Assembly (NCBI GenBank): GCA_045110475.1
Contig: JBGCGC010000022.1
Span: 9,804-73,803, forward strand
Origin: Granulosicoccus sp045110475
GTDB lineage: Bacteria; Pseudomonadota; Gammaproteobacteria; Granulosicoccales; Granulosicoccaceae
Length of the DNA stretch: 64,000 bases
Direction: 5' to 3'
Shown: positions 25,657 to 35,266 of the stretch, one piece after another
How the letters are laid out: every line of letters begins with the position of its first letter
Position numbering within the stretch: position 1 is the first letter of the stretch
The notes under the pieces: generated by a model
What the model was told of the DNA's origin: nothing
The model's database searches: none
The model's input: the letters and a program-made list of their open reading frames with translations, nothing else
Position numbers and translations under genes: made by a program

Positions 25657-27492
25657 CTATCGGGTCTTTTTCGGCACATAGATGTCAGTGACAGTACCTT
25701 CTGCCACTTCGGCGGCAAAGTTCAGTGTTTCGGAGAGTGTCGGGTGCGGATGCACGGTTAGTGCAAGGTCTTCGATGTCAGCACCCATTTCCAGAGCAAG
25801 CACAGCCTCGGCAACCAGCTCGCCCGCATTCGGACCAACCATTCCCGCGCCCAGAACTTTTTTGGTGTCCGGGTCATACAAGACCTTGGTGAGTCCTTCA
25901 TTGCGGCCCATACTCAAAGAGCGGCCACTGGCGGCCCACGGAAAGCTGCCTTTCTCATAGGTCACCCCTTGCTCTTTGGCAGCAGTTTCAGTCAACCCCA
26001 TCCATGCCACTTCAGGATCAGTGTAGGCAACTGATGGAATAGTTTTGGCGTCGAAGTAGGATTTTTGTCCCGCAGCAACCTCGGCAGCAACCTTGCCTTC
26101 GTGAGTTGCCTTGTGGGCAAGCATCGGTTGACCCACCACGTCACCGATGGCAAAAATGTGCGCAACATTGGTGCGTTGTTGCGAGTCAACGTGAATGAAA
26201 CCGCGTTCATCAACGTCGACCCCTGCGTTCTCTGCGGCGACGGATGCACCATTGGGACTTCGCCCAACGGCGAGCAAGACCCGATCAAAGGTATCAGATT
26301 CCGGTGCCTTACCTCCTTCAAATTGAACGGTTAGACCATCATCCCCGGCGCTCATACCCGTAACCTTCGAACCCGTGAAAATATTTTCAAATTCGTTTTT
26401 GAGCCGTTTTTCCAATGGTCTGACAAGATCACGATCGCAGCCGGGCATCAGTCCTGCAGACAACTCGACAACGGTGACCTGACTACCCAGACCGGCATAC
26501 ACGCAGCCCATTTCCAGACCGATGATGCCGCCGCCGATCACCAGAAGACGCTTTGGAATATCGGCCAGTGCAAGGGCGCCGGTTGAGTCCATCAGGCGAG
26601 GATCATCATAGGGAAAACCGGGAATACGGATGCTTTTGGAACCTGCCGCCACAACGGCGTGCGTAAAGCCTACCACTCGCGGCGTATCGTCCTGATCGCT
26701 TTTGATCTGCAATGCGTGGGGTGACTTGAAGGTGGCAAAGCCATGAGCGACGCTCACTTTACGTTGTTTGGCAAGACTTGCCAGTCCGCCGGTGAGTTTG
26801 CCAATAACCTCTTCCTTGAAACCGCGCAACTTGTTTACGTCTATCTGTGGTTTGCCAAAGCTGACACCGTGCGCTGCCATCTCCTGTGTTTCCTGAATGA
26901 TCGCGGCTGTATGCAACAGCGCTTTGGACGGGATACAACCCACGTTCAGACAGACACCACCCAGATCGGGGTAGCGCTCAACAAGCAATACCTTGAGCCC
27001 CAGGTCGGCAGCGCGAAATGCCGAGGTATACCCACCGGGCCCGGCACCCAGTACCACCAGATCATAGCGCTCGTCCGTGGCTTTGTAGGCAGCATCGGCA
27101 TCAGGTGATGTTGCTATCGATTTGTTGCTTGCCGGAGAGCGTTCGTTAGCGGATTTGGCAGCCGCAGGCGCACTGGCAGGCTCGGGTTTGGTCGATGTTG
27201 TTTGTGCTGATTGTGCGTTGCCCGAGTCCGGTTCTTTATCCGTGGCAACCGATGCAACGTCCAGCACCACGATATCACTACCCTCCGAGACGCGATCTCC
27301 TGTCTTTACCAGCAAGGAGGTAATTACTCCCGCTGTGGGCGAGGGGATCTCCATACTGGCCTTGTCGCTTTCGACGGTGACCAGGGACATTTCGACATCC
27401 ACCGTGTCGCCAACGGCTACCAGGACTTCGATGATCTCGACATCATCAACATCACCGATGTCCGGAATCTTGATGGTTTGCAGTTCACTCAT
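25657..27492 (-). CDS. lpdA: Dihydrolipoyl dehydrogenase (E3) with N-terminal lipoyl domain
   Basis: 611 residues. A biotinyl-lipoyl domain at about 3-80 has the modified Lys44 in ESDKASME. An Ala/Ser/Pro-rich linker (about 85-140) leads to a full FAD/NAD disulfide oxidoreductase: GAGPGGYTSAFRAADLG, redox Cys181/Cys186 in GGVCLNVGCIPSK, a second GxGxxG near VIGGGIIGLEMG, and the C-terminal base HPHPTLSETL. It reoxidises the dihydrolipoyl arms of the pyruvate dehydrogenase complex, and its own lipoyl domain may take part in acetyl transfer. It is the last gene of aceE-aceF-lpd. Confidence 0.96.
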   Translation of the reverse strand: MSELQTIKIPDIGDVDDVEIIEVLVAVGDTVDVEMSLVTVESDKASMEIPSPTAGVITSLLVKTGDRVSEGSDIVVLDVASVATDKEPDSGNAQSAQTTSTKPEPASAPAAAKSANERSPASNKSIATSPDADAAYKATDERYDLVVLGAGPGGYTSAFRAADLGLKVLLVERYPDLGGVCLNVGCIPSKALLHTAAIIQETQEMAAHGVSFGKPQIDVNKLRGFKEEVIGKLTGGLASLAKQRKVSVAHGFATFKSPHALQIKSDQDDTPRVVGFTHAVVAAGSKSIRIPGFPYDDPRLMDSTGALALADIPKRLLVIGGGIIGLEMGCVYAGLGSQVTVVELSAGLMPGCDRDLVRPLEKRLKNEFENIFTGSKVTGMSAGDDGLTVQFEGGKAPESDTFDRVLLAVGRSPNGASVAAENAGVDVDERGFIHVDSQQRTNVAHIFAIGDVVGQPMLAHKATHEGKVAAEVAAGQKSYFDAKTIPSVAYTDPEVAWMGLTETAAKEQGVTYEKGSFPWAASGRSLSMGRNEGLTKVLYDPDTKKVLGAGMVGPNAGELVAEAVLALEMGADIEDLALTVHPHPTLSETLNFAAEVAEGTVTDIYVPKKTR

Positions 27493-27537
27493 GAGACGTT
27501 TTTGCTGATCAGGTTATCGGTTGTAAGTACGTTATTG

Positions 27538-28932
27538 CTAAAGCGTCAAGCGCCGAATGTCGCTGATCTGCTTGACGTAGTAGGCCATGAAGCGGGCTGC
27601 GTCAGCGCCGTCGATAACCCGATGATCATAGGTAAGATCCAGTGGGCACATCAGGCGAGGTATGAATTCCGAACCGTTCCATACCGGCTGCATCGTTGCG
27701 CGCGTAATGCCAAGAATGCCGACCTCCGGTGGATTGACGATCGGTGTAAACTGAGTTCCGCCGATGCCGCCAAGGCTCGAAATGGTCATACTCGCGCCTT
27801 GCATTTCATCGGGTTTGAGTTTCTTGTTTCGTGCTCTTGCGCTGATGTCTGCCATCTCGATAGCGAGCTGGTTGATGCTTTTTTTGTCGACATCGCGAAA
27901 CACGGGCACCACAAGGCCGTTAGGTGTGTCAACGGCAATACCGATGTGATAATACTTCTTATAGAACAGAGCTTCGCCATCTGCTGACAGGGAGCTGTTC
28001 ATTTTAGGGAAAGCCTTGAGGGTATTTGCCAATGCCTTCATGTGAAAAGCCAGACCTGTAACCTTGGGGTCATCGTCGCGGGCTTCATTCTTGAGTTGTT
28101 TGCGAAACGCTTCCATCTCTGTGATGTCTGCCTGATCGTGATGGGTGACCATCGGCAGATTCAGCCATGCACGATGCAGATTGGCCGCACTGAGCTTGTT
28201 GATACGTCCAAGTTCAACACGTTCGATATCACCAAACTTTGAAAAATCGACCTCCGGAATAGGAGGTATTCCTGCACCACCTGCGGCAGGGCCGCTTTGT
28301 GCAGAGGCATAGGTACTCCCCATGCCTTCCATTGCCTGTTTTATGAAAGCGACGACGTCGTCTTTGATAATGCGTGCTTTGGGCCCCGTACCGCTTATGA
28401 GAGACAGATCGGCACCGTGCTCGCGAGCATAGCGTCTGACACCGGGACTGGCGTGTGCCTTGCGCATGTTCTCATCACTGATGTGAGCGGTTGGTGATGA
28501 GCTGGGCGCGGCGGTGGTGATGTTGGCTTGCTCAATACTCTGCTCTTGAGCTGAAGATGCAGATCCAGCACTGTTATCGACCGGTTTTGCGTTGGTCTCC
28601 GGGTTGCCCGGCGTTGACGCTGCGGGTTTTTCTGCTTCAGCGGCGCTATTGTCGTTACTCGCCTGAGTGTCTTCGCTGCCACTGGAAACACTCATCGTAC
28701 CGACGATATCTCCGGCGTTAACGGTATCGCCAACCGCAATGGTCAGAGTTTCTATGACACCTGCGCTGGCGGCTGGTACTTCCATGCTGGCCTTGTCAGA
28801 TTCCAGTGTCAGCAGTGAATCGTCCAGACCTACCTGATCGCCGGGACCTACGAGCAACTCAATGATTTCGACATTTTCCGAGTCGCCGATGTCAGGGATT
28901 ACGATGTTCATGCTTGTATTATCTGTGCTCAT
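27538..28932 (-). CDS. aceF: Pyruvate dehydrogenase E2, dihydrolipoamide acetyltransferase
   Basis: 464 residues. One lipoyl domain (about 8-85, Lys47 in ESDKASMEV), a Ser/Ala/Pro linker, a peripheral-subunit-binding domain (about 158-197, SPGVRRYAREHGADLSLIS), and a catalytic acyltransferase core ending with YDHRVIDGADAARF (His437). E. coli AceF has three lipoyl domains; here one sits on E2 and another on E3. GAGGG lies 7 bases before the ATG. The core forms the cubic scaffold that binds AceE and Lpd. The gene starts 10 bases after aceE. Confidence 0.96.
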   Translation of the reverse strand: MSTDNTSMNIVIPDIGDSENVEIIELLVGPGDQVGLDDSLLTLESDKASMEVPAASAGVIETLTIAVGDTVNAGDIVGTMSVSSGSEDTQASNDNSAAEAEKPAASTPGNPETNAKPVDNSAGSASSAQEQSIEQANITTAAPSSSPTAHISDENMRKAHASPGVRRYAREHGADLSLISGTGPKARIIKDDVVAFIKQAMEGMGSTYASAQSGPAAGGAGIPPIPEVDFSKFGDIERVELGRINKLSAANLHRAWLNLPMVTHHDQADITEMEAFRKQLKNEARDDDPKVTGLAFHMKALANTLKAFPKMNSSLSADGEALFYKKYYHIGIAVDTPNGLVVPVFRDVDKKSINQLAIEMADISARARNKKLKPDEMQGASMTISSLGGIGGTQFTPIVNPPEVGILGITRATMQPVWNGSEFIPRLMCPLDLTYDHRVIDGADAARFMAYYVKQISDIRRLTL

Positions 28933-28942
28933 CGACTATCCC

Positions 28943-31648
28943 TCAAATCTTTGCCGGATTCGGTTTGTCAGGGTCAATCGCATATTGTTGCACCGCCTTT
29001 GCCACTGTCGGTTTGTCAATCTCACCGTCCATGGACAGCGCATGTAGCGCCGCTACAGTGACATAGCGTCTATCGACCTCAAAGAACTCGCGCAATTTTT
29101 CGCGAGTGTCTGATCGGCCAAACCCATCCGTGCCCAGGGTCGTGAAAGTAGCAGGAACATATTCGCGTACCTGATCAGAATGACATTTCATGTAGTCGGT
29201 TGAACTGACTACCGGCGCATCGTCGTCACCCAGAATTTGCGTTATGTAAGGTACTCGTGGATCGTCATTAGGGTGCAGCATGTTCCAGCGCTCCACTTCC
29301 AGACCATCACGGGCCAATTCATTAAAACTGGTAACGCTATAGATTTCAGCGCCTATGTTCCAGTCGGTTTCGAGCATGGTGGCCGCTTCAATAACCTCGC
29401 GAAGAATGGTGCCACTGCCAAGCAATCTGACCCGCGTTTTAAATTTTTGCGCCTTTTTCTTGTCCCCGTCCGCTATCTCACGGAATTTGTAGATACCTTT
29501 GATGATGCCTTCTTCAGCGCCTTCAGGCATTGGTGGGTGCACATAGTTTTCATTCATTGCGGTGATGTAGAAATACACGCTTTCACGGTTAGTCAGCATG
29601 CGTGTCATGCCGTTGTGGATAATCACCGCCATCTCGTAACCGAAGCAGGGGTCGTAGCTGATGCAGTTGGGAATTGTGTTGGACAACACCAGTGAGTGAC
29701 CGTCCTCATGTTGCAGGCCTTCGCCATTTAATGTTGTTCTGCCGGCTGTTCCACCGATCATAAAGCCACAGGCACGCATGTCACCTGCCAGCCAAGCCAG
29801 ATCGCCGATGCGCTGGAAGCCAAACATGCTGTAGTAGATATAGAACGGCAACATGTTTACTCCGTGCGTGGAATAAGAGGTGGCCGCTGCCAGCCAGCTA
29901 GCCATGGCGCCGGCCTCTGTTATGCCTTCTTCGAGGATCTGCCCAGACTTGTCTTCCTTGTAGTACATGATCTGGTCGCGGTCCTGCGGCTCGTACAACT
30001 GTCCGACGGACGAATAGATACCCAACTGCCGGAACATCCCTTCCATGCCGAACGTGCGTGCTTCGTCGGGCACAATGGGCACTACGTTCTTGCCAATCTT
30101 CTTGTCGCGGGTAAGGATGGTCAGCAAGCGCACAAATGCCATCGTGGTTGACATCTCGCGATCACCGGAACCCTCCAGCACGGGTTGAAAGGCACTGATT
30201 TCGGGTACTTCCAGTGGCTCTGCAAATTTTTTCCGCTGTGGCAGGTAGCCACCCAGCGCCTTGCGTCGCTCCTGCATGTACTTGATTTCAGCGCTATCTG
30301 GGTCAGGCTTTATATACTCGTAGTTTTCCACCTGTTCATCGCTCAGGTTCAGGCCGAACCTGTCGCGCATTTTCAGCAGTGATTCGAGGTCCATTTTCTT
30401 TTGCTGATGGGTGGCATTGGTGCCTTCACCTGATTCGCCCATGCCATACCCCTTGACCGTCTTGACCAGAATAACGGTGGGTTGGCCCTTGTGTTCAACA
30501 GCCTGTTTGTAAGCTGCATAAAGCTTGTGTGGGTCGTGGCCGCCGCGATTAAGGCGCCAGATGTCCTCATCGGTCAAATTGGCAACCAGTGCCTTGGTTT
30601 CCGGGTGTTTGCCAAAGAAATGCTCGCGCGTGTATGCGCCACCCTTGGCCTTGAAGTTCTGGTATTCACCATCGACAGTTTCCATCATCAGTTGCATGAG
30701 CTTGCCGGAGGTATCGCGCGCCAGCAGCGGGTCCCAGTAGGAACCCCAGATGACTTTTATGACATTCCAGCCTGCGCCGCGGAAGACGTTTTCCAGCTCC
30801 TGGATGATTTTGCTGTTCCCGCGCACAGGTCCATCGAGACGTTGCAGGTTGCAGTTGATGACGAAGTTGAGATTATCCAGCTTCTCCCGACCCGCCAGCG
30901 ATATCGCCCCGAGTGATTCCGGTTCATCCATCTCTCCATCGCCAAGAAAACTCCAGATCTGCCGATTGTCGGTACGCGCAAGGCTACGATCCTGCAGATA
31001 CTTCATGAAGCGCGCCTGATAGATGGAGGTCAGGGATGCCCAACCCATCGATACAGTGGGAAACTGCCAGTATTCTGGCATTAGCCAGGGGTGAGGGTAG
31101 GAGGACAGGCCATTGCCATCAACTTCACGCCTGAAATTATCCATATCCTCTTCAGTCAGCCGGCCTTCCAGATAGGAACGGGCGTAGATCCCTGGGGCGC
31201 AATGGCCCTGAATCATCAGGACATCGCCGCCATGCTCTGGGGTTGGTGCGTGGAAAAAGTGGTTGAACCCGACGTCATACAAGGTAGCTGCAGAAGCAAA
31301 GCTTGCCAGATGGCCGCCCAGACCCGAGTCGTCTCGCTGCGCCCGCAGTACCATGACGGCAGCATTCCAGCGAATCATGGACCTGACACGATGCTCAAGC
31401 TCCTGATCGCCCGGACTCTTGGCTTCCAGGTGCAACGGAATCGTGTTGACATAGGCGGTGCTTGAATCGTAGGGCAGATTGGCTCCGGAGCGTCGTGCCT
31501 TGTCAATCAGCCTTTCAAGTAGGTAGTGCGCCCGCTCCGGGCCCTCTTGTTCAATGACCGCTTCCAGTGCATCCAGCCATTCCAGGGTTTCGATCTCGTC
31601 AGCGTCGAAGTTCGGGTTTGTCGCCATGTTGTTTTTGGTTGTCCCCAT
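28943..31648 (-). CDS. aceE: Pyruvate dehydrogenase E1 component, homodimeric type
   Basis: 901 residues, close to the 887 of E. coli. Thiamine-diphosphate motif GDGEMDEPESLGAISLAGRE with NFVINCNLQRLDGPVRGN, and the C-terminal QYAIDPDKPNPAKI. It decarboxylates pyruvate and acetylates the lipoyl arm of AceF. The first ATG is used; a second one at residue 8 is equally plausible, and neither has a strong ribosome-binding site. It heads the operon and is divergent from the decarboxylase/permease fusion, sharing a 344-base region with palindromic and tandem-repeat sites. Confidence 0.96.
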   Translation of the reverse strand: MGTTKNNMATNPNFDADEIETLEWLDALEAVIEQEGPERAHYLLERLIDKARRSGANLPYDSSTAYVNTIPLHLEAKSPGDQELEHRVRSMIRWNAAVMVLRAQRDDSGLGGHLASFASAATLYDVGFNHFFHAPTPEHGGDVLMIQGHCAPGIYARSYLEGRLTEEDMDNFRREVDGNGLSSYPHPWLMPEYWQFPTVSMGWASLTSIYQARFMKYLQDRSLARTDNRQIWSFLGDGEMDEPESLGAISLAGREKLDNLNFVINCNLQRLDGPVRGNSKIIQELENVFRGAGWNVIKVIWGSYWDPLLARDTSGKLMQLMMETVDGEYQNFKAKGGAYTREHFFGKHPETKALVANLTDEDIWRLNRGGHDPHKLYAAYKQAVEHKGQPTVILVKTVKGYGMGESGEGTNATHQQKKMDLESLLKMRDRFGLNLSDEQVENYEYIKPDPDSAEIKYMQERRKALGGYLPQRKKFAEPLEVPEISAFQPVLEGSGDREMSTTMAFVRLLTILTRDKKIGKNVVPIVPDEARTFGMEGMFRQLGIYSSVGQLYEPQDRDQIMYYKEDKSGQILEEGITEAGAMASWLAAATSYSTHGVNMLPFYIYYSMFGFQRIGDLAWLAGDMRACGFMIGGTAGRTTLNGEGLQHEDGHSLVLSNTIPNCISYDPCFGYEMAVIIHNGMTRMLTNRESVYFYITAMNENYVHPPMPEGAEEGIIKGIYKFREIADGDKKKAQKFKTRVRLLGSGTILREVIEAATMLETDWNIGAEIYSVTSFNELARDGLEVERWNMLHPNDDPRVPYITQILGDDDAPVVSSTDYMKCHSDQVREYVPATFTTLGTDGFGRSDTREKLREFFEVDRRYVTVAALHALSMDGEIDKPTVAKAVQQYAIDPDKPNPAKI

Positions 31649-31790
31649 TAATACTGAGTATTGATTTGCCGGTATGGTACTCGTTTACGGTGGTTTTCGG
31701 CACTGTTAGCCAAAATTCCAAGTTACTACGTCTGTACTGGCATAAGTGCAATAGCCAGCCGGAAGGGCATAGGTCAAGATTTGTCAGTTT

Positions 31791-31806
31791 CTGCAATTAA
31801 TTGCAG
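31791..31806. promoter_or_regulatory. 16-bp perfect palindrome, candidate operator
   Basis: CTGCAATTAATTGCAG is exactly self-complementary. It lies about 145 bases before the aceE start and about 105 bases before the predicted + promoter. It does not resemble the E. coli PdhR box, so the binding protein is unknown. Confidence 0.5.
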
Positions 31807-31832
31807 GCAACGGGCGAATCGAATATGACCAG

Positions 31833-31876
31833 GACGTTGGTCTTATCTGTAGAAGACGTTGGTCTTATCTGTAGAA
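31833..31876. repeat. 22-bp exact tandem duplication
   Basis: Two adjacent identical copies of GACGTTGGTCTTATCTGTAG plus AA (31833-31854 and 31855-31876). The first copy together with the bases before it makes the inverted repeat GACCA-6-TGGTC (31827-31842). The copies lie just upstream of the predicted promoter, where repeated activator sites are often found. Confidence 0.8.
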
Positions 31877-31911
31877 AATGAGACCTGTTCGTAAGCACAC
31901 CGGTAAATATT

Positions 31912-31940
31912 TTCGACCCTTCGAAGCGGGGTGTTATAAC
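31912..31940 (+). promoter_or_regulatory. Predicted sigma-70 promoter for the decarboxylase/permease fusion
   Basis: TTCGAC and TATAAC are separated by 17 bases, with the start codon about 50 bases downstream. Box quality and spacing are good; no experimental support is implied. Confidence 0.5.
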
Positions 31941-31992
31941 CTATGCGTAATATCCCTGTTCGTAAGTTCCATTCAAGGAAACCGCTGCCAAC

Positions 31993-33918
31993 ATGCCTCT
32001 CTGCGACCTTTCTCGCCCAATGTTTGTTCAGTACTTCGGCGGTCTTTACGAGCAGTCTCCATGGGTGGTCGAACGCGCTTATAATGCAGGCCTGACCCCA
32101 CAGCACGATACGCCAGAGGTGCTGGCAGCCCAATTGCAGCGAGCCGTCGACGAAGCCAGTGAGGAAGAACGTCTGGCGCTTATCAGGTCTTACCCGGATC
32201 TTTTTGGCAAGGATGCTATTGCCGGTGCGCTGGGCAATGAAGCCAGCATCGAACAGATAAGCGCAGGCCTGAATGACTGCACGCCCGAGCAGCTTGAGCA
32301 GTTCGACGCATTAAACCGGCTCTACTGGTCTCGCTTCGGTATGCCCTTTGTGATGGCAGTTCGCGGATGCTCGCGGCAGGACATTGTCAAAGCGTTTAAT
32401 GATCGGATGCGAAACGATCCAAAAAGTGAAATGGCCATCGCGCTTGCAGAAATCCAGAACATTGCACGTATGCGCCTTAACGCTCTGCTGCAGGGTTCTA
32501 CCGGGCAATTGAATCGAGGTGTTGCGTCGGGTCAGGATCTCGCTGCCGGTGACAATGATCATATCGTTGGACCAGAGGGTATGACGCCCGCCCAGATGCG
32601 AAACCCTGACTATTTCCCGGGTTTTTTTCGCGGTGTGCCTTTAGGTATTCAGCATGTTCTGGCTATGTTTGTCAGTAACGTTACGCCCGCTATCATCATT
32701 GCTGGCGCTGTGGGATTCGGGTTTGGTTCGGCAGATACCTCTGACATTATTTACATGATTCAGATGTCCTTGTTGTTTGCAGGTATCGCGACGTTGATTC
32801 AAACCGTATCCCTTGGACCCGTGGGTGCCCGTCTGCCGATCGTACAGGGCACAAGTTTCGCGTTTATTCCGGTGATGATTCCTATTGCCAAGGTTTATGG
32901 GATGGCGGCGCTAATGGGGGGCATCGTTATCGGTGGAATCTTCCATTTTTTCCTCGGGACCATCATTGGTCGTTTGCGACACTGGCTACCACCGCTGGTT
33001 ACTGGTCTGGTGGTGTTGATGATTGGTCTGGCGCTGGTAAAAGTCGGTATTCAATACGCTGCTGGCGGCGTGCCGTTGGTAGGTCAACCAGAGTATGGCA
33101 GCCTCGATCATTGGTCATTGGCGCTTATGGTAATTGCTGTCACCTTGCTGCTCAAGTTTTTTGCGCGCGGCATGTTGTCGGTGTCGGCCGTACTTCTGGG
33201 GCTGGTTGCCGGATACCTGTCGGCGTTCTGGTTGGGCATGATCAGCTTCGAGGCCATAGACCGTGCGGCATGGTTTGCCTTACCCAACCCGCTGCATTTC
33301 GGTCTCGAAATCAATACCGCAGCCATTATCGGGATGTGCCTGATGGGTGTGGTATCCGCGATAGAGACCGTTGGCGACATTTCTGGCATCACCAAAGGCG
33401 GCGCAGGGCGTGAGGCCACGGACAAGGAAGTCGCAGGCGGTACTATGGCGGACGGACTGGGTACGGCTGTTTCAGGTGTATTTGGTGCGTTGCCCAATAC
33501 CTCTTTCAGTCAGAACGTTGGCCTGATCTCCATGACCGGACTAATGAGCCGTCACGTGGTAACGCTGGGTGCCCTGTTTCTGATCATTTGTGGTCTGGTA
33601 CCCAAGGTGGGTGCTGCCATCCAGACAATGCCCATCGCTGTTCTTGGTGGTGGGGTTATCGTTATGTTCGGCATGGTTGCGGCAGCAGGAGTCAATATGC
33701 TGGCCGAGGTTGAATGGAACCGTCGCAACATGATGATTTTCGGAATTTCCCTGTCTCTCGGTCTTGGTCTTCAGCTAGAGCCCGAAGCCTTGCAACATCT
33801 GCCGGATACGGCCAGGGTTCTGATGACATCGGGTCTGCTACCCGCAGCGCTTATTGCGATTGTTCTGAATCTATTACTGCCGGATAACGCTGCAGTTGAT
33901 AAAAAGCCAGCAAATTGA
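31993..33918 (+). CDS. Ureidoimidazoline (OHCU) decarboxylase-like domain fused to NCS2 urate/xanthine permease
   Basis: 641 residues. Residues about 1-165 are an OHCU decarboxylase (UraD) domain: FGGLYEQSPWVVERA, SIEQISAGL and FGMPFVMAVRG. From about 195 a nucleobase/ascorbate (NCS2) transporter follows, with many membrane helices, the QGTSFAFIP segment, SAIETVGDISGI and LPNTSFSQNVGLI. The second half should import urate or xanthine; the first would process a urate oxidation product. The usual HPDL catalytic motif reads YPDL (Tyr67), so decarboxylase activity is doubtful. No other ureide genes are in the window. ATG 31993 has only a weak AAGGAA 11 bases upstream. Confidence 0.87.
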   Translation: MPLCDLSRPMFVQYFGGLYEQSPWVVERAYNAGLTPQHDTPEVLAAQLQRAVDEASEEERLALIRSYPDLFGKDAIAGALGNEASIEQISAGLNDCTPEQLEQFDALNRLYWSRFGMPFVMAVRGCSRQDIVKAFNDRMRNDPKSEMAIALAEIQNIARMRLNALLQGSTGQLNRGVASGQDLAAGDNDHIVGPEGMTPAQMRNPDYFPGFFRGVPLGIQHVLAMFVSNVTPAIIIAGAVGFGFGSADTSDIIYMIQMSLLFAGIATLIQTVSLGPVGARLPIVQGTSFAFIPVMIPIAKVYGMAALMGGIVIGGIFHFFLGTIIGRLRHWLPPLVTGLVVLMIGLALVKVGIQYAAGGVPLVGQPEYGSLDHWSLALMVIAVTLLLKFFARGMLSVSAVLLGLVAGYLSAFWLGMISFEAIDRAAWFALPNPLHFGLEINTAAIIGMCLMGVVSAIETVGDISGITKGGAGREATDKEVAGGTMADGLGTAVSGVFGALPNTSFSQNVGLISMTGLMSRHVVTLGALFLIICGLVPKVGAAIQTMPIAVLGGGVIVMFGMVAAAGVNMLAEVEWNRRNMMIFGISLSLGLGLQLEPEALQHLPDTARVLMTSGLLPAALIAIVLNLLLPDNAAVDKKPAN

Positions 33919-33946
33919 TACCGAAAGAGTAACGGCAGCGCTGAAA

Positions 33947-35266
33947 CTAACAGGATAGTGCAGCCTGTTTATTCAGAGTCTGGGTGAGTGAACCTGTCAG
34001 CCGATTGTTGTGGATGCCGGTAATGGTCGTGTCCGCAATGTGGTTGGCAAGATCAGTGTGATTCTGGACTATCACGCGCTGATAGTTCGGGGTATAGCCC
34101 TGATGCTGCCAGCGCATTCCAAGGGGCGTATCCACTTGTTTGCCGCGCTCGAACAGAACCGGAAACTGTTTTCCTTCAGAAGCCTGTAGCTGCTCTGTTT
34201 TCAAGGACTCTGCCAGCTCATGCAATTGTTTGCTGCGCTGTTGTCTAACCGGCATGGGAACCGGGTCTGGTAAGCTCGCCGCCTTTGTACCTTCGCGTTC
34301 GGAATAGGTGAAGGCGTGAATGTGACCGAATTTCTGGGTGGCAATAAACTTCAGCGACTCTTCCCATTCGACGTCGGTTTCACCCGGAAAACCCGCGATG
34401 ATGTCAGTGGTTATGTTGAAGTGCGGCACGGCTTCTTTCAGTTTCTGTGTCAGTTGTGCAAAGTCTTTTGTCTTGCAACGTCTGGCCATTCTCCTCAATA
34501 CAGTGTCACTGCCGCTTTGCAGAGGCAGATGCATGTGAGGCATTACCCGTGGGTTAGCGAAAAGATCAATAAATCCCGGTGACAGATCCCAGGGCTCTAC
34601 TGATGCAAAACGAATTCTGGCGATATCAGTGTCTGCTACCAGAGCTTGCACGAGGGATTCCAGATTGGTGTCCAGATCTGAACCATACCCACCGACATGA
34701 ACGCCTGTCAGCACCACTTCCTGTACCTGATTGGTGTGCAGCTGACGCACCTCGTCAACGATATCGGCAATGCTGCGGCTTCTTTCGGCACCACGCGCGA
34801 CGGTCACGATGCAGAACGTGCAGCGATATCGGCAACCATCCTGAATCTTGATGAACGCGCGATGGCGATTACGGGTAAAGAGCGCTGATTCGGCAGGAAA
34901 TGTTGCTGACTGTGGCATATCCGGGCGAATGAAGGCTTCGCGAGTCATTTGTACCAGCTCTTCCTTGCGGCTGTTGGGCACGACGAGGTCGATGCCGAGC
35001 TCGGCAAGCGCCGCCGGATGAGCCAACTCGCTGTAACAACCACTGACAACCAGCTTGGCTGAGGGGTTGTCACGTTGCAGTCTTTGTATTTTTTGACGCG
35101 ATTTGCGAACCGCTTCACGTGTAACCGCACAGGTGTTCATTACTACGACATCGGCGTGCTCGACACTCGCCTCTATCTGATCACCCGCCTTGACAAAAGA
35201 GGCCGCCCATTGTTCCAGCTCTGCCTCGTTTAATCGGCAACCTAGTGCACTAAGATGAATCCGCAA
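33947..35266 (-). CDS. mtaB: MtaB-type tRNA methylthiotransferase (radical SAM)
   Basis: About 439 residues from a TTG start (complement 35264-35266) where the family N-terminus begins (RIHLSALGCRLNEAE). An upstream ATG (complement 35321-35323) or the longer frame to 35347 would add residues not typical of the family. The N-terminal MTTase domain has Cys in LGCRLN, NTCAVT and VSGCYSE; the radical SAM cluster is CRYRCTFC. A TRAM-like C-terminus is weak. MtaB adds methylthio to t6A37 of ANN-decoding tRNAs. MiaB and RimO relatives are excluded mainly by the GCRLN and ARGAERSR patterns. It is convergent with the permease. Confidence 0.85.
   Translation of the reverse strand: MRIHLSALGCRLNEAELEQWAASFVKAGDQIEASVEHADVVVMNTCAVTREAVRKSRQKIQRLQRDNPSAKLVVSGCYSELAHPAALAELGIDLVVPNSRKEELVQMTREAFIRPDMPQSATFPAESALFTRNRHRAFIKIQDGCRYRCTFCIVTVARGAERSRSIADIVDEVRQLHTNQVQEVVLTGVHVGGYGSDLDTNLESLVQALVADTDIARIRFASVEPWDLSPGFIDLFANPRVMPHMHLPLQSGSDTVLRRMARRCKTKDFAQLTQKLKEAVPHFNITTDIIAGFPGETDVEWEESLKFIATQKFGHIHAFTYSEREGTKAASLPDPVPMPVRQQRSKQLHELAESLKTEQLQASEGKQFPVLFERGKQVDTPLGMRWQHQGYTPNYQRVIVQNHTDLANHIADTTITGIHNNRLTGSLTQTLNKQAALSC

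Larger units (their letters stand above)
31649..31992. other. Divergent regulatory region between aceE and the urate permease fusion
   Basis: 344 bases with no gene. It holds a 16-bp perfect palindrome (31791-31806), a 22-bp exact tandem repeat (31833-31876), a good + strand promoter (31912-31940) and a 12-bp direct repeat CCTGTTCGTAAG (31884-31895 and 31955-31966). The density of symmetric sites suggests one or more bound regulators controlling one or both directions. Confidence 0.6.
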
